Under the pieces are notes generated by a model that was not told the DNA's origin, ran no database searches, and saw only the letters and a list, made by a program, of their open reading frames with translations. A stretch of DNA of 64,000 nucleotides from Chromobotia macracanthus (Eukaryota > Chordata > Actinopteri > Cypriniformes > Botiidae): the NCBI GenBank assembly GCA_036877525.1, contig JAZGTH010000073.1, positions 248,001-312,000 of the forward strand. Reading direction: 5' to 3'. Below are positions 13,561 to 26,134 of the stretch, in pieces. A program made the position numbers and the translations under genes. Numbering within the stretch: the stretch's first letter is position 1; every line of letters starts with the position of its first letter.

Positions 13561-15052
13561 AACCTGAGTGCTTTCTCTTGCTTCAGAATGGTTTAGTCTT
13601 TGAACCTGGAGAGCTACTACTCAGCATTTAGAAAACATTTGGACCCCACTTCTAGGTGATAGTAATGTGTCAAGAAATCTAAAATAATGTTAATTGCTGC
13701 TTTTAATTTACTTGAACAAGGAGCAGTTAAGAGAGAGAACTTGCTTGATTAGAGAAGAACAGCGATCTTTTGGAGTGGAATTCATTTAGAATTAATTTAA
13801 AAATGCCCTGACAGATCAAAAACGGATTGGAGTTTTCAGCTAGGTTCTCATTTGGTTATAATGATAAAATTATAAAACTTCTACATTTAAGGTTTACTGC
13901 AGCAGATCTTGAACAGATATTGTTTGGTATTTTAACATTGTGTTCTGTGGTGTTTAGAGAAAACAAACTAATGATATTTCAACATATCACACATTGTAGC
14001 TCTGATATATCTAAAATCTAGTGAGGTGCCTCTCTGTCTGCTGTCTACAACATGATCTCACGGGAAATCTGCATGCTGCATCTGTTTTTGCCCTGAGTAA
14101 AATGTAACAGGCAGAAAAATGCACAGTCATATATTATATTTCAAAAATTAAGTTTGTCTTAAGTTTTGTGAAGGAAACAGAGTGAAATTAAGGTGTTTAT
14201 GTACTGAAACCATTTTGTTCTGTCATAGCGTATTTCTTTGTGCTGACACTAACTTTAATGTTATTCAAACTTGGTTTGTATTTTTTATCAGTGACGCCAA
14301 ATTCCATAGTACTTGCTTGTCTTGTGACGCAAACAAAGAGCTAGAGTTTGTTAATGGTGTTGGTCTTCCATTTTGGACTAAACTACACCATTACTGAACA
14401 GCATATTTACATGCCTTTTTACATTTAATATATTTTTGTTCATGTGGCTCTGTCTATGGTTAGGTTAGTGTGTTAGAAGTCCCCTGGAAGCATGTGGAAA
14501 CATTAATGAGCTGATCCTGTTATCTGCTGCTCCAGCTTTGAGGTCCCTCAGTGCTCTAACAAGGCAAAGTCTTGGTTTATACTCCTGTGTGCTGGAGTGG
14601 TGGATTATGGGATTGCTGCAAACTAACATAACTGGGTGTTTTGATTATAACAAAAATAAACATTAATGTTTCAGAGAGAAAGGAGAGAATAACAGGAAAT
14701 AGATAGAAAGGGGGAGTTGGTGAGGTACTAATGGCACAGTCTTTCAAAGGGAAGACAAACAGATAGCACTGGCCCTAACTGCTAACTCTTAGACTTGAAA
14801 CCATTAGACTTATTAGTGATGGCACACTGCAGTGTAATTAGATGGACAGATTGTCATTTAAGTCAGAAGACAGAGAGAGGTTTGTGATGGAGGACAATAA
14901 GCAGAAAACATGTGTTGTTAGGATGTCTTCCCTGGCAGAGTATAAGGTCAGAATAGAGATTTTAATGTTTGTTTTATTGCCATCATCTGTGGCACATTTT
15001 TATTTATTTTTCCAGCTTTTACTTGAAGCAGTACTTTTTGATTTGTATTCCA

Positions 15053-15098
15053 GGTGTTTTTGGGTGGTACGCAACATTGCGTACAACCCCCCCAAAAA
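15053..15098. other. Imperfect hairpin (T/G arm to C/A arm)
   Basis: gtacgca and tgcgtac form a perfect 7-bp inner stem around loop acat. The stem is extended by a tttttgggtg arm opposite an aacccccccaaaaaaa arm with small mismatches. The core carries two CpGs in a CpG-poor setting. Confidence 0.5.
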
Positions 15099-15389
15099 AA
15101 CATGATATTTAGTACAATAAAGTATAATAAATTAGAACTTCTGAGTTTTCCATTGGTAATTATGATTATATAATAATGTTCATGTTGACTTCATGTTCCC
15201 TTGAATGCACCTCAAAAACATGACACCTATGAATCCAAAAAGACAAGAAACACACAAAGCAGGTATAGAAAATAAAAAACATTAAGAAACAGACCAAATA
15301 AAGGTAAACAACCAGGAACATTGTTGTGAGTTGGTGGTACTATGAATATTTTGATCAGAGCTGGTGCTTGGCATTAAAAGTTTGACATT

Positions 15390-15560
15390 CACTGGTTTAT
15401 TATTAAATCTTTGAGCGCCGAGAGACTAATGCATATTTTCAGCAGCAGCGCGAATGTTCAGAATTAAACTCTGGGATGAAGTTCTCGAGAAGATTGAGTG
15501 TTGATGTAAAAATTACCACAACAGCAGAGCAGAGAAGGCAGTGCATACTGAAACCAGATG
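15390..15560. promoter_or_regulatory. Candidate conserved non-coding element
   Basis: Contains gagcgccgagagac, ctaatgcatattttcagc and cagcagcgcgaatg. These are CpG-bearing and octamer-like motifs clustered inside AT-rich DNA, with no repeat similarity noticed. Inference only. Confidence 0.22.
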
Positions 15561-17084
15561 AAAGCATTTTCTCTCAATTTCACTGATTACCTTTCAGGCC
15601 TACCTCTGGAAGACCCATTCTGCTACCATCTCTGATCAGCCTTACCAGTTTATCCAGTAATGTATTGTTTTACAACTATTCATACAATCTATCATTATGC
15701 AAGAAGCAGACCAATGATTGGGAATGATTGCGATTAAATGCCTTAAACCTGCACTCAGCACAGATTGATCAAGGCATGAATTATACCTTTAGAATTCAGA
15801 GCAGAGAAGAAGGTCAGAAGCAGGGCAGGATGTTCAATGGTGTACTAGATTAACTCTAAGTTACTCTAAGTCTCATTTAAGGGAAAATAATAGCATTTTC
15901 CTGCTTAAATTGTTTATACGCGTTTATGAATGCATCTATCGTCACAGTGTAAATGGTTGTGTGGGCTGTTAAAATGGAGGTTTATCAATTCACACTGATG
16001 AAATACAGTACAGAGCATATGGTCGGATGGATATTTGTATGCTAATGTAGCATGCCATATTTTCACACACTTTTTGAAGGTGAGATGGCTGGCTTTAAGT
16101 GTTTAGAACATTCAGCTTTGGAACAGATTGTGAGAATTAAAAAAAAACGTATGTCATATAGCAAGCTGCGGTGCAAAACTCTGGCCATGCGATTAAGACA
16201 TATCTACAGTAAAGGACTGTATTTGGTAGTAAGTCCATTGTTACGATTATAGATGGAAGAATAGATCTTGCTGCAAATACTGCCGAAAACAGTAAGTAGT
16301 AGGAAATTCTGCAAAGCAAACTATTTCAGTCTGTGTTAAAGAAAAAAATATCTATACTTCAATACATAAATTCCCATTTAAATTCCTAAATTTAGAATTT
16401 ATTTAATTTAATTTAGCATTACAAATGAAGGATTTGTAATTTGTAATTTAGAATTACATATTGAGAGCGTTTCAGGAACAATAAAGACACCTACAGCAGT
16501 TTGCCATAATAGTTGCATCAATCAAGTAACAAATGTTGGCATTGAATGCTTATGCAAGCCACATAATTTAGTGTGTATGTAGGTGTTTCTTTAACTACAG
16601 ACATGTTTGGCCCTACATTCTTTTAGAAAATACATTCTTAAAACAAAAATGGTACTAATTTATTTAAGTTTGTTCACTGACAACTTCAGCAGTGTACATT
16701 TGTCTTGCTGATAGCATTTTTTAAACAGATATACACAGTTAAATATTTTTTAGAATTTCTGCATAATTACAGCTTGATTGAAAGTATTCTGCACATAAAT
16801 TATATTTACTTTGATGTTTTCAGTTGTCTTCGCACAGCTTACTTGATGTTTCATCTCAGGCATGTTCTGAACCCTTGCTTTTATCTCCTTGGTAACCAAG
16901 TACACAAACATTTAAAAATATTTTATTAGTGGCAGGTTTTTTGGTTGTAATCATATTTTTATGATGAATTTAAAAATCTTAAGACAAGGGCAGAGCTATA
17001 AAATCTGCAAATTAAAGACATTTGAAGTGGAAATTGTTTATGTTAATAAAAATACTGTGACATAAAAGTGTACAAAGTTGAAAA

Positions 17085-17130
17085 AACACCTATGTGTGTG
17101 TTTGGGTATATGTGTGTGTTTGTGTGTGTA
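17085..17130. repeat. Imperfect (TG)n repeat
   Basis: Alternating TG with interruptions (tgtgtgtgtttgggtatatg and similar). Confidence 0.8.
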
Positions 17131-17994
17131 TGGATTTGCTTCTGTCATTACTGACCTGTAGCAATACGCCCCTCTCTGGCCCACCAGCACTGGCTTCCAA
17201 CTTTACTCCTGAATCGCAAAGTAATGACGAATGAATGAGCAATACCTCTCTTCACACCTCCATCTCTCTCTTTCTCCCTCACTTCTTGTTTGCCTGGCAC
17301 ATCCCAGCTCTGCAATAATCCCTCAACTGTCTCTGTACACTTCTAAAAATAACCTGAGAAACAGAAAGAATGAGTTACAGTTGAAGGATGCACAAAGCAA
17401 CACAGACAGAAACTTTCAAATTTTGAAGCGAGACTGTAAATGCGGGGTCAATTTGTGTGTGTGTGTATGTTCACTTTTCTTTTCTTTGTCATATCACTGT
17501 GCCTGCAGCTTGTCAGTGCAGCATCCCTCCATATTGTCAATAATAAGATTAAACTGTACCACTTTTTACATAATCACTGCTTCAACAATGTCAGCTCTGT
17601 GACAATGACACACTTTCTAGTGCATCGCTAGCAGTGATGATCTGTTGTCACAGAATTGACTTGATCATAGAGTTGTCAGGCTTTCCGTTTCTATCCACTC
17701 GCTCTCATATCCAACCCATTAGATCCCTTGGTGGTAACGGTAAACTGCGGCTGCCTCTGCTGCTCTGGGAGAAGGTTGTAAATGCTGATCTTCAGTCAGC
17801 AGTCAGAATCCATGTTGCAGTCTTAAAACATAATGGGCAGGGATCATAAATCAGCATTGTAACAGATCATATATCTCATAATTTGGCTTTAGTCACTGCT
17901 GTTCATTCTTTTTAACTGTGTATTGGTTATATAGGACAACTAAACATACTTTACTGTCATCTGAATTACTGAACATTTGCACTATGTATGTGAT

Positions 17995-18850
17995 GATTCT
18001 CACACATCCTCATCTCAAGACTCACAAACATCCTCATCTCCAGACTCACACACAGCCTCATCTCCAGACTCACACACATCCTCATCTCCAGACTCACACA
18101 CATCCTCATCTCCAGACTCGCACGCATCCTCATCTCCAGACTCGCACGCATCCTCATCTCCAGACTCACACACATCCTCATCTCCAGACTCACACACAGC
18201 CTCATCTCCAGACTCGCACACATCCTCATCTCCAGACTCACACACATCCTCATCTCCAGACTCGCACACATCCTCATCTCCAGACTCACACACATCCTCA
18301 TCTCCAGACTCGCACACATCCTCATCTCCAGACTCACACACATCCTCATCTCCAGACTCACACACAGCCTCATCTCCAGACTCGCACACATCCTCATCTC
18401 CAGACTCGCACACATCCTCATCTCCAGACTCGCACACATCCTCATCTCCAGACTCGCACACATCCTCATCTCCAGACTCGCACACATCCTCATCTCCAGA
18501 CTCGCACACATCCTCATCTTCAGACTCGCACACATCCTCATCTTCAGACTGCACACATCCTCATCTTCAGATCCCACACATCCTCATCTTCAGACTCGAC
18601 ACATCCTCATCTTCAGACTCGCACACATCCTCATCTTCAGACTCGCACACATCCTCATCTTCAGACTCGCACACATCCTCATCTTCAGACTCGCACACAT
18701 CCTCATCTTCAGACTCGCACACATCCTCATCTTCAGACTCGCACACATCCTCATCTTCAGACTCGCACACATCCTCATCTTCAGACTCACACACATCCTC
18801 ATCTCAAGACTCACACACATCCTCATCTCAAGACTCACAAACTCACAAGT
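17995..18850. repeat. 24-bp minisatellite, about 35 units
   Basis: Tandem array of a 24-bp unit (tcctcatctccagactc followed by acacaca or gcacaca). Units fall into blocks: one catctcaag unit at the left edge, catctccag units to about 18.5 kb, catcttcag units to about 18.78 kb, then catctcaag units again at the right edge. Three units carry 'cagcc' in place of 'catcc', at 18,053, 18,197 and 18,365, spaced by exact multiples of 24 (6 and 7 units). Because 24 is divisible by three and the unit lacks stops, long frames run through it on both strands (for example repeats of HPHLQTRT, SSPDSHTS and CESGDEDV). Three consecutive 23-bp units near 18,546-18,615 switch frame. I treat it as non-coding. 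Confidence 0.95.
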
Positions 18851-21150
18851 CCTGGAATGTTGAGACAGGTGAAAAAGTTTCTAGAAAGTTCAATTCATTT
18901 CCATGAAACGGTTCAAACTTCAAATTTTGAATCAAGTTTATGAATATCAAGCTGTTTACTGAATATGGTCAAGACTAAAAATATTAAGATTTAAGCATTT
19001 TAGCTATATTGCGCAGCCCTAGTTATGGGGTCAAATATTTTGTAAAATGTTTAAGATTTTTTTTGTCCCACTGTTTTAATACATGCTGTTGCATGACAAA
19101 TAAAAAAGATACAGCGTCTTTCAAGCTTTTTCTACAAACACTTCAATCAGTAACATGAGATTTTGCTAATCAGCATGAAATTGAAAAAGGAACATAGTGT
19201 GGTAGACCAGTGTTTCTGATCTGCAGGGGGTCTGTAAAATCATTCAAAAATGTGTTAAATATCTGAGTGGTATTTTATGCCTTTTAAATATTAGGTATTA
19301 GTATATTTTGACAAATTATGTTTTTCACAGTCATACTTGGTAACATTTGTTTGCTTGGTTACATTTATCTACAAATGCTGCAAATTATATCAAATCGCAT
19401 ATTCTGTGCAGAGCACTTAGTAATGTGATGCTGCTCGTATTAAGTCTGGTTGGACCCATGGGTTAAATTCTCAAATCAAACAAGTACACCCAGAAAGTGC
19501 TTATACTGTAGAAAAAAATTCTTCTGTAGACTGATTGGACAGCAGAATTTTCTAAATTTCTTCCATCGGTTGTCATTATGTTTAAGATTACTTTTAAGAT
19601 TCTAATGTAGCATCCTATACCTCCACATGTAATTGTGAAATAACCTGGTTCTTGATAACTGCACATGCGCTAGCACACAAACAGCCATGCAGTCAGATAG
19701 CAAGCTGTCGAGCATAGTGTCTCTCATTATCACTGTATCAGCTCTTCTCCCCATGTCAAGTAACTGTGAACCTCACAGTGTGTTTGATTATGGCGTTCAT
19801 CACACTCCAATAACTACAGTACTCGCTTCAGTAATTCTGCTTCTCTTATCAGTTTCACTCTTTATTATTGACACATGCCTTCTTCAGTTTCAGAATTCAG
19901 CTTTAGCCAGTGTGGCTGTTTTATGGAGAAGCTTTGTGGGTTATCATCTGTAAGTGTTGCCTGTGCTTTCCTAAAGCTTGCCAGACAGAGTTCTTCCCCC
20001 CAAGAACCAGAGACACTTCCCCAGGGAGAAAAGCGGATTGAACAGGTGTTTCTGTCTACTGATGTTTTTCCCTAGAGATGAAAAAGACCCTGGCACTTCT
20101 GCTCACACCCTGTCAGTACAGATCTGTGTCCAGTGGCTGTAGGAGAACCAGTTGGGGCGCAGATGGTGCTGCTGGCTTTAGTGTCAGGAACCTAAAAAGG
20201 TGACAGACACTCTACTGGTTCTTCATCACCTGGGTCTTTGAAGGGAAGAATGTCAGAAGTGCTGAACCCTAGATTCCAGATGCTAGGTCAGCTACTTGGC
20301 CTAGATCTAATGTAAAAAAAACACTTTTATCAATGGTTATTTAGCTATTTCTTATGCACAGTCTTAATTTTTATTGCTTGAGCTGAGAAACATGTTAAAG
20401 GTCCTGGAAGAATTTTATGGCACAGAAAAGATGTTAACTGACAAATATCACTGAAATATGTGCCTTGAAATATAACTGTTGTGACAGCAGTAGACACTGT
20501 ACAAGGCAATCAAAAATGTTGCCACAGGCTGTGATCAGATGCATTGTGTAGCCAATCAGAGCATTTTGAAGTGCTTTCTGCTTTTCAATCATTTAGTGTG
20601 TTTACAAGGTAGCCCGTGTATAAGAAGCTGACAGTGTCCGTTTGTCAGTTGTTTGTTTAGTAGGTGAGATTGATACTGAGATTTTGCTGTTGAGAATAAA
20701 GCACAAATTACCTGTAGTGCTACCACTGTTGTCATATTGTAGCATATACTTTTCTACCTTCTAACTATAAAAACAAAACACAGGCGTGCGACTGCCATCT
20801 TCAGTGATAAAGCAGTTGAAGTCTCAGTAGAATATATATTCTTTAATAAACCAAGCTAAAATTGCGACTGTATATCAGGGTACATACTAGGAGTTGCGCC
20901 ACCTCAGAGAATACTGTTGTGCTTCGCTGTCAGGATCTGCTACTGCATATCAGTTAAAATTGAGGCTAGTTCCCAATACAATTAAAGCTCTCAGGGTGTT
21001 CCAAGAAATGTGATACAATATATGGTTCCTGTATTTCCTCATCTAGATAAAGGGCATGCTCATTGGCCCAGTAAGGCCAATCTCCCATCATATTGCAACA
21101 GTTAAGTTCACATATCTTAATATCTGTAGTATTAAAACATGTAGCACATT
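18850..21150. other. Unique non-coding DNA
   Basis: No gene is recognised. The 19.69-20.08 kb frames include a hydrophobic stretch (VLASVILLLLSVSLFIID), but there is no supporting splice or start context. 20.0-20.3 kb is GC-richer than its surroundings without a clear feature. Confidence 0.5.
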
Positions 21151-21218
21151 TTTATTGGTTTTGTTTTTCTTTAGGACTTTGACCAATGACAATAAACCTG
21201 GCTTTGAATAGTAGTAAG
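21150..21218 (+). mobile_element. LINE 3' tail remnant
   Basis: The end 'caatgacaataaacctggc' followed by tttgaata matches the 3' terminus typical of fish LINEs of the type seen at 2.0 and 40.0 kb. Only the last tens of bases can be recognised. Confidence 0.5.
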
Positions 21219-21219
21219 C

Positions 21220-22480
21220 ATTTATTTAGCAAACAGTTCTCAAGGTTACTTTAAATAAAAGTAATGGAAAAAACCATTACTTGGAAAAACATGGAAAAAC
21301 CAGTATGCAGTGCCACTATATACAACATTAAAAATTCGCACACTCAAAGCTTTAAGTTCAAACCTGTTGTGAAAAAGAAATAACTTTATTAAATGATACT
21401 AGAAAGCAGCTTTCAAATGGAACAGATTATTGGAGCAATTAGTCATATTTACAGAAAAGCTGTGTTTCAGGTAAACATTTGGTTAAAACACCTTGGAATA
21501 AACAGTAAAACATTACTACTTCTGGTATATAATAATGGCTTTTAAAGGCCGTATTTGTAAATGAAGTACATTTTAATGCTAAACATGTACAGTATAAGAT
21601 ATAACACATGCTACCAGAGGTAGCAAAATAAGTCTTGTGATTCCACTTGGAAATTGGAAATGTCACTGGTATTTTAAAACACAATTGGCTTGTTCTAAAT
21701 AATGTGGGTGGAAACGGATGTCACATGAGACAGTTTCCTTGGTGCTGGAGTCAATCATATTCACTTCATTCTGTGTGTTTTACTCCAAGTTTGACCTTTC
21801 TTGTCTACTGAAATCTTCATAATTGATTGTGTGTCTGTTTTTCTACCATTGGTCGGTGGTTTTTCTCAAGTTCCCTCACGGTTTGGCCCTTAATGAGTGC
21901 ATTCTTTGTGTCACATTTGTGTGGGTTATCACTGTTGTCAAAGAGTCCCCTTGAGGTGAGCTCAAACTAGGCAGACAAACACAGTGGCCTTCAGAAGTTA
22001 ATGCTTGGCAATTTATTCAGCCATGAAAGAAGAACATAAGGGTTATTAGTGAGATTTGGTAGTTCTTTCTCTGTATTTCTGTCTGTATCTCTCTCTCTCT
22101 CTCTCTCTCTCTCCCTCTCTCCCACTGTTACTCTCTTTTCTGTGAACTCTTTTAGTCTTTGTTCTCATTCTCTTCCCACATCTTGGTCTTCTCATCTCAG
22201 TCCCTGTATGAGTTTTGTCTGTGCCTTTCCAGGAATCCATATTTAAGAAAGTCTGGTGAGGGAAACGAACCAGCTGCTGTAACAGTATTATAATTTATCA
22301 CTTCCCTGTCAATTCAAAGACAGAAATTGTCCCTGCAGTGGCTTATGGCTGTCCCCAGCAGGATGTGTATGAGCGGTTATGTTAAGACATTACGCTCTCT
22401 ATTCATCAACACCTGATGAATCTGCCAGAAAAACACTCCCGAATGACACGCTTCACCTTACTATTTCTCTGTAGCTCTCT
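21220..22480. other. Unique non-coding DNA with CT microsatellite
   Basis: Nothing gene-like is seen. The frames around 22.05-22.24 kb on both strands are translations of the CT run. Confidence 0.5.
22088..22120. repeat. (CT)n microsatellite
   Basis: About 14 CT units with ccc interruptions at the right end. Confidence 0.95.
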
Positions 22481-22489
22481 TTTGCTGGC

Positions 22490-22710
22490 TTGGCTTTCTC
22501 ATGCCAATTCACCCACCACCACATTGGTTTTTTGCTTATTTGGACAGCAATAGTTTTCCAAACAATTATGAATTTCCAGGCAATTAATAATTGGCACAGT
22601 TTTCCAACATGTAATTTCTTGTTGTTGCATAATAACTGCGCAATTGCTAAAGAAAGAGAGATTATAATTGACTGAGACAATCCGAGACAATTGTGTCAAG
22701 CACAGCACTC
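22490..22710. promoter_or_regulatory. Candidate conserved non-coding element
   Basis: Dense homeodomain and SOX-like cores occur here: aacaattatgaatttcc, ggcaattaataattgg, gcataataactgcgcaattg and attataattgac. Also present are three short ORFs that overlap on opposite strands, which is usual for AT-rich non-coding DNA. No repeat similarity was noticed. Confidence 0.3.
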
Positions 22711-23379
22711 TGTTTACGTTAATGTTTTTAATTTACAATGTTTGTGCATGTTTGTGCGGTTTTTTTAAAGGTGTTTAATTTAGTCTGTAAGTCTTTAAGT
22801 GATGACATCTGGTTTTAATAAGCCAGGTTATAGCAGTCTTGACCACAGATGCATGTTTTATGTTTTACTTCTGTTTCAGTGGTACACAGAAATAAAGCTT
22901 GCAAAAAATTCAGAAAGATGCTTTAGTACCCGTCTGAAATTTGGAATTATTTTGGATCGATTGCATATGGTGATGCTCACTTGTAATGTAGGTGGTGTAA
23001 TGGCCCATATACAGTACACTGTAAGAAAGTGATGCAAAACTAGAATGTTCCTGTTATAATTAAGAAGGCAAATTTATTGTGCAGTGCAGACAGCTTGGTT
23101 GATTAGGCTATAATGAAAGCATTCAGAAGTAATTCATGAATGTAGTTCACAGCTTGTTTTGGGTATGTAACCTATAAATAATATGACTGCGGTTACCTTA
23201 CAAAAAATGTTTTCCAGTGTAAACTGTATTATTAAAAAGTTTATTTGTTTTTCTGGAATTGCAATTATTACGTTCCTAATAATGAGCCATATTCATAATG
23301 TGACATGATTTGTAATGATGGTACTCAGTGGTACAGACTGGTTTGTTATGCAGCTACAAACCATCTGAGACTACATTCA

Positions 23380-23720
23380 GCTGAGGCCAGCGCATAGTTT
23401 AGACGCTTTGCCATTAGACGGCAGGGACGCTCTTATCTGTTACCAAACCGGGTCGCTGCAGGATAAAGTTTCAGATGAATGTATGAGCTGTTAATTTGCT
23501 CCTTATTTTTAAACATTGCATTGAGTAGCCGAAACTTACACAGCATGACCTCTCAGCACACCCATCTTTAATTTGTCCCCTGTTCCAGTCCGCTGGGACC
23601 CTGCGGTCTTACGCTCCACCTGAACTCATAAAGGACTTAATTGAATCCATCATTGGCTTAATTGCCTAAATTAAGTGGTTTATCAGTCTTCCTCCTTTGA
23701 TAGGTTTCATTGCAGCCAAC
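23380..23720. promoter_or_regulatory. Candidate conserved non-coding element (strongest of this kind)
   Basis: The block moves from a GC-balanced, CpG-bearing part (cagcgcatagtttagacgc, accaaaccgggtcgctgc) to a run of homeobox cores: aaggacttaattgaatcc, ggcttaattgcctaaatt and aagtggtttatcag. It has no long frame and no repeat character. It looks like a vertebrate developmental enhancer, but the evidence is composition and motif grouping only. Confidence 0.35.
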
Positions 23721-24414
23721 ACATTGGCATGTGGGATAAATATAAGTGCTTTCTCATCAAGTCCAGAATGTTATTATTGTTGTTTGGTCATTATTGTTGA
23801 GTGCGAAAATCTTATCTTTCCCTCTGTTTCTGTTGGTGGGGCAATGGCACTGAGCCCCATGCCGGGGAAGCAACTGCTATTAAAAATGCATTGATGCCAC
23901 TTTGGTTACACATGAAGGGCTGAGCTGTTCATCAGTAACAGATGCTTAGAAGGTGGAATATTTATTTAGGTTAAACTATCTATTCTAATCTGAATCTGTT
24001 TTCACATTTGAAAAAAATAAATCGGCTTTCACTAACAATAGATAACTGACAATGCAAAACTTTCAAATAACCTTGCAATCCAACGCTTCCAGTTGTACTA
24101 AACGTTTTCCTCTCTCCTCATTTGTGAATGCTTGCAACTATAATTGTTTAGCAAACAACGTTGACTTCATTATGTGAGCACTGATAGTTTTAGGGTTTTT
24201 TGCAAGTAAAAACAAAAATGTAATCACAGATTCTATCCTGTTGGATCATGGATTTGTAGCAGGTGCAAAGTAATTACTTGCAGCACGGTTGAGGATATTC
24301 TGAAATAATTAAACAGAAATACTGTCCAAGTATTCTGTTTTTGAAATGCCAGTATCTTCAATGGCAAGCCTCAGAACTCTCACAGGTGTTTCTGTTGAAA
24401 AAAAAAACCAGGGA

Positions 24415-24434
24415 TATTTATTTATTTATTTATC
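24415..24434. repeat. (TTTA)n microsatellite
   Basis: About five tandem TTTA units. Confidence 0.9.
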
Positions 24435-25329
24435 TCTCTTTTTTGTACCCCCCTCATCCTGCTATTCACTTTGAGTCAAACAGCATTTGTTACACAGATG
24501 TGACCAATATGGAAATCCAGCATCATTTAGAGTAGCAAGTGAGCAGCCAAATTGACTGACAACACTGCTAAAGCAATTTGGAGGCCAACTAAATGCATCT
24601 ATGAGTCCTCAAAGGCAGTTTGGGTTGGCGGGTGTTCACTCTGGGCCCAAGATAGATTCTGACATTATTAGGTCTGCCTGTTGATTTCCAGCAGCTTGTG
24701 CTAGGTATAATAAATATTAAAATTCAGCTTGTATAGGAGTGTTGGCTGAATTTGATGGATAGCAGGTATAAATAAAATTGTAATTTAGATTGTTTGGTGT
24801 TCAAGTGTGTAGTTCAACAACCTTAGCTCTTACAATAATCTAAATAATCCTGCAGTCAATACATAGTCAATTTAACAAGTTATGTTAGTTTGGTGCTATT
24901 TATACACAACTATTAAAAATTTTAACTTATGCTTTATAGTTTCATACTTTTTGACATAATGGGCTTTTCATCTAATGCATGGCTGTAGGAAAACTACTCC
25001 CTTGTCCACCTGCCTTACACATTGTTTATGTTCATTCTCATGTTTTGGGATAAAATCCATGCCTTAATGTAATATGACTATAATCCTAATTTAATGGATA
25101 GGAAAATGAGACCATAAAAGAGAAGGGTAAGAAGGGGAAGTGGAATCAGGAACTAACCAAAGCCAGAATTCAAATTAGATTCAAACTAAGGTTCAAATTT
25201 AAGCAGGACTAGTCCCTGACCATAATGTTTCTGTTTGGCTTTAAATGCATGATTGTCTTTCTTCATGAATCTAAAAATTATATTTTAGCCATTGTAATCC
25301 GATCAAAGCCTCAACCAACAGACATTTAG

Positions 25330-25580
25330 TGGGCAATCTATCTGTTTTTCCCTGTGCTCTGAAGGGCAGTTGTGTGTCATGGGTCTCTCTAGGGGTCAGC
25401 AGGGGGCTGTCATCCCTCAGACGATGGATAACATGCTTCATTCAGCATTCTACATCTCTGTCAGAGCTTCAGCATCCATCATCTCTCTGCCCTGGCACTT
25501 TAAATCAGTTATATCAAATTAACCCGATAAATTGTGGCAGAGATTTTATGTTTTCTAAATTGGTTTTGTCTCCATGACAT
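25330..25580. promoter_or_regulatory. Candidate conserved non-coding element
   Basis: Balanced composition with ggcactttaaatcag, caaattaacccgataaattg and ggggtcagcagggggctg. An 82-residue frame spans it but has no known domain. An exon cannot be excluded. Confidence 0.2.
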
Positions 25581-26114
25581 ATGTGACAGTGCATGTCAAG
25601 ACTACAACAGCCTCACCTATTGGTTTAATGAACCAAGTGATTAAATAAAAAGGTTTCATTATTTTAACAGTACTTTATCTGTACAGCAATCTGCATAGGT
25701 TAAGCATGTACTGTAATATTTAAATTAAGTAATATGTAAAGAACATACTTTACACACTCAGAAAATGGCTGTGGTGTCAGTTTCTGTGATATAGAAGGCA
25801 GATAAATTGCTCCGACTGCTCTGTGTTGCACTTATGGAATGATGTGTGACAGCTCAGGGAAGATTTTTGTTCAGGAGTAATTGCTCTCAGTCATCTCTCC
25901 TGTACTGTGGAAGATCCATATTCAAATAAATCATGCTGGGATGAATCAGCCCCTTCTCAGCTCAGTGGGAAAAAGGAAAACGAGGTGAGGAGACTTATAA
26001 TAGACGACACATGCATGTATGTTTGTGTTTTGTTTATGCGAGTAGGACTGCGTGCAGAGTGTGACTTTCACTGGGCTTCCTTTCGTTTCGCTAGGGGTTG
26101 CTAGGTGATAAACA

Positions 26115-26134
26115 TAAGGGCTTTAAAGCCCTTA
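26115..26134. other. Perfect 20-bp palindrome
   Basis: taagggctttaaagccctta is identical to its reverse complement, with no loop. It lies just downstream of a purine/pyrimidine-mixed block rich in start-like frames. It could be a dimeric factor site or chance. Confidence 0.7.

Larger units (their letters stand above)
13570..17990. other. Unique AT-rich non-coding DNA
   Basis: No gene or full mobile element is seen. It contains an imperfect hairpin at 15.07 kb, a CNE-like block at 15.4 kb and TG-rich patches at 17.09-17.13 and 17.45-17.47 kb. The 16.38-16.46 kb stretch is strongly AT-rich, with repeated variants of aatttagaatt. Confidence 0.5.

Noticed and set aside
17918..18943. 341-residue plus-strand frame of HPHLQT repeats and antisense partners
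   Set aside because: It is the translation of a 24-bp minisatellite that is open in several frames on both strands. Internal 23-bp units shift the frame, and there is no start or splice context.
19687..19953. 88-residue frame with a hydrophobic stretch resembling a membrane segment
   Set aside because: T-rich DNA readily gives hydrophobic translations. There is no conserved motif and no exon signals.
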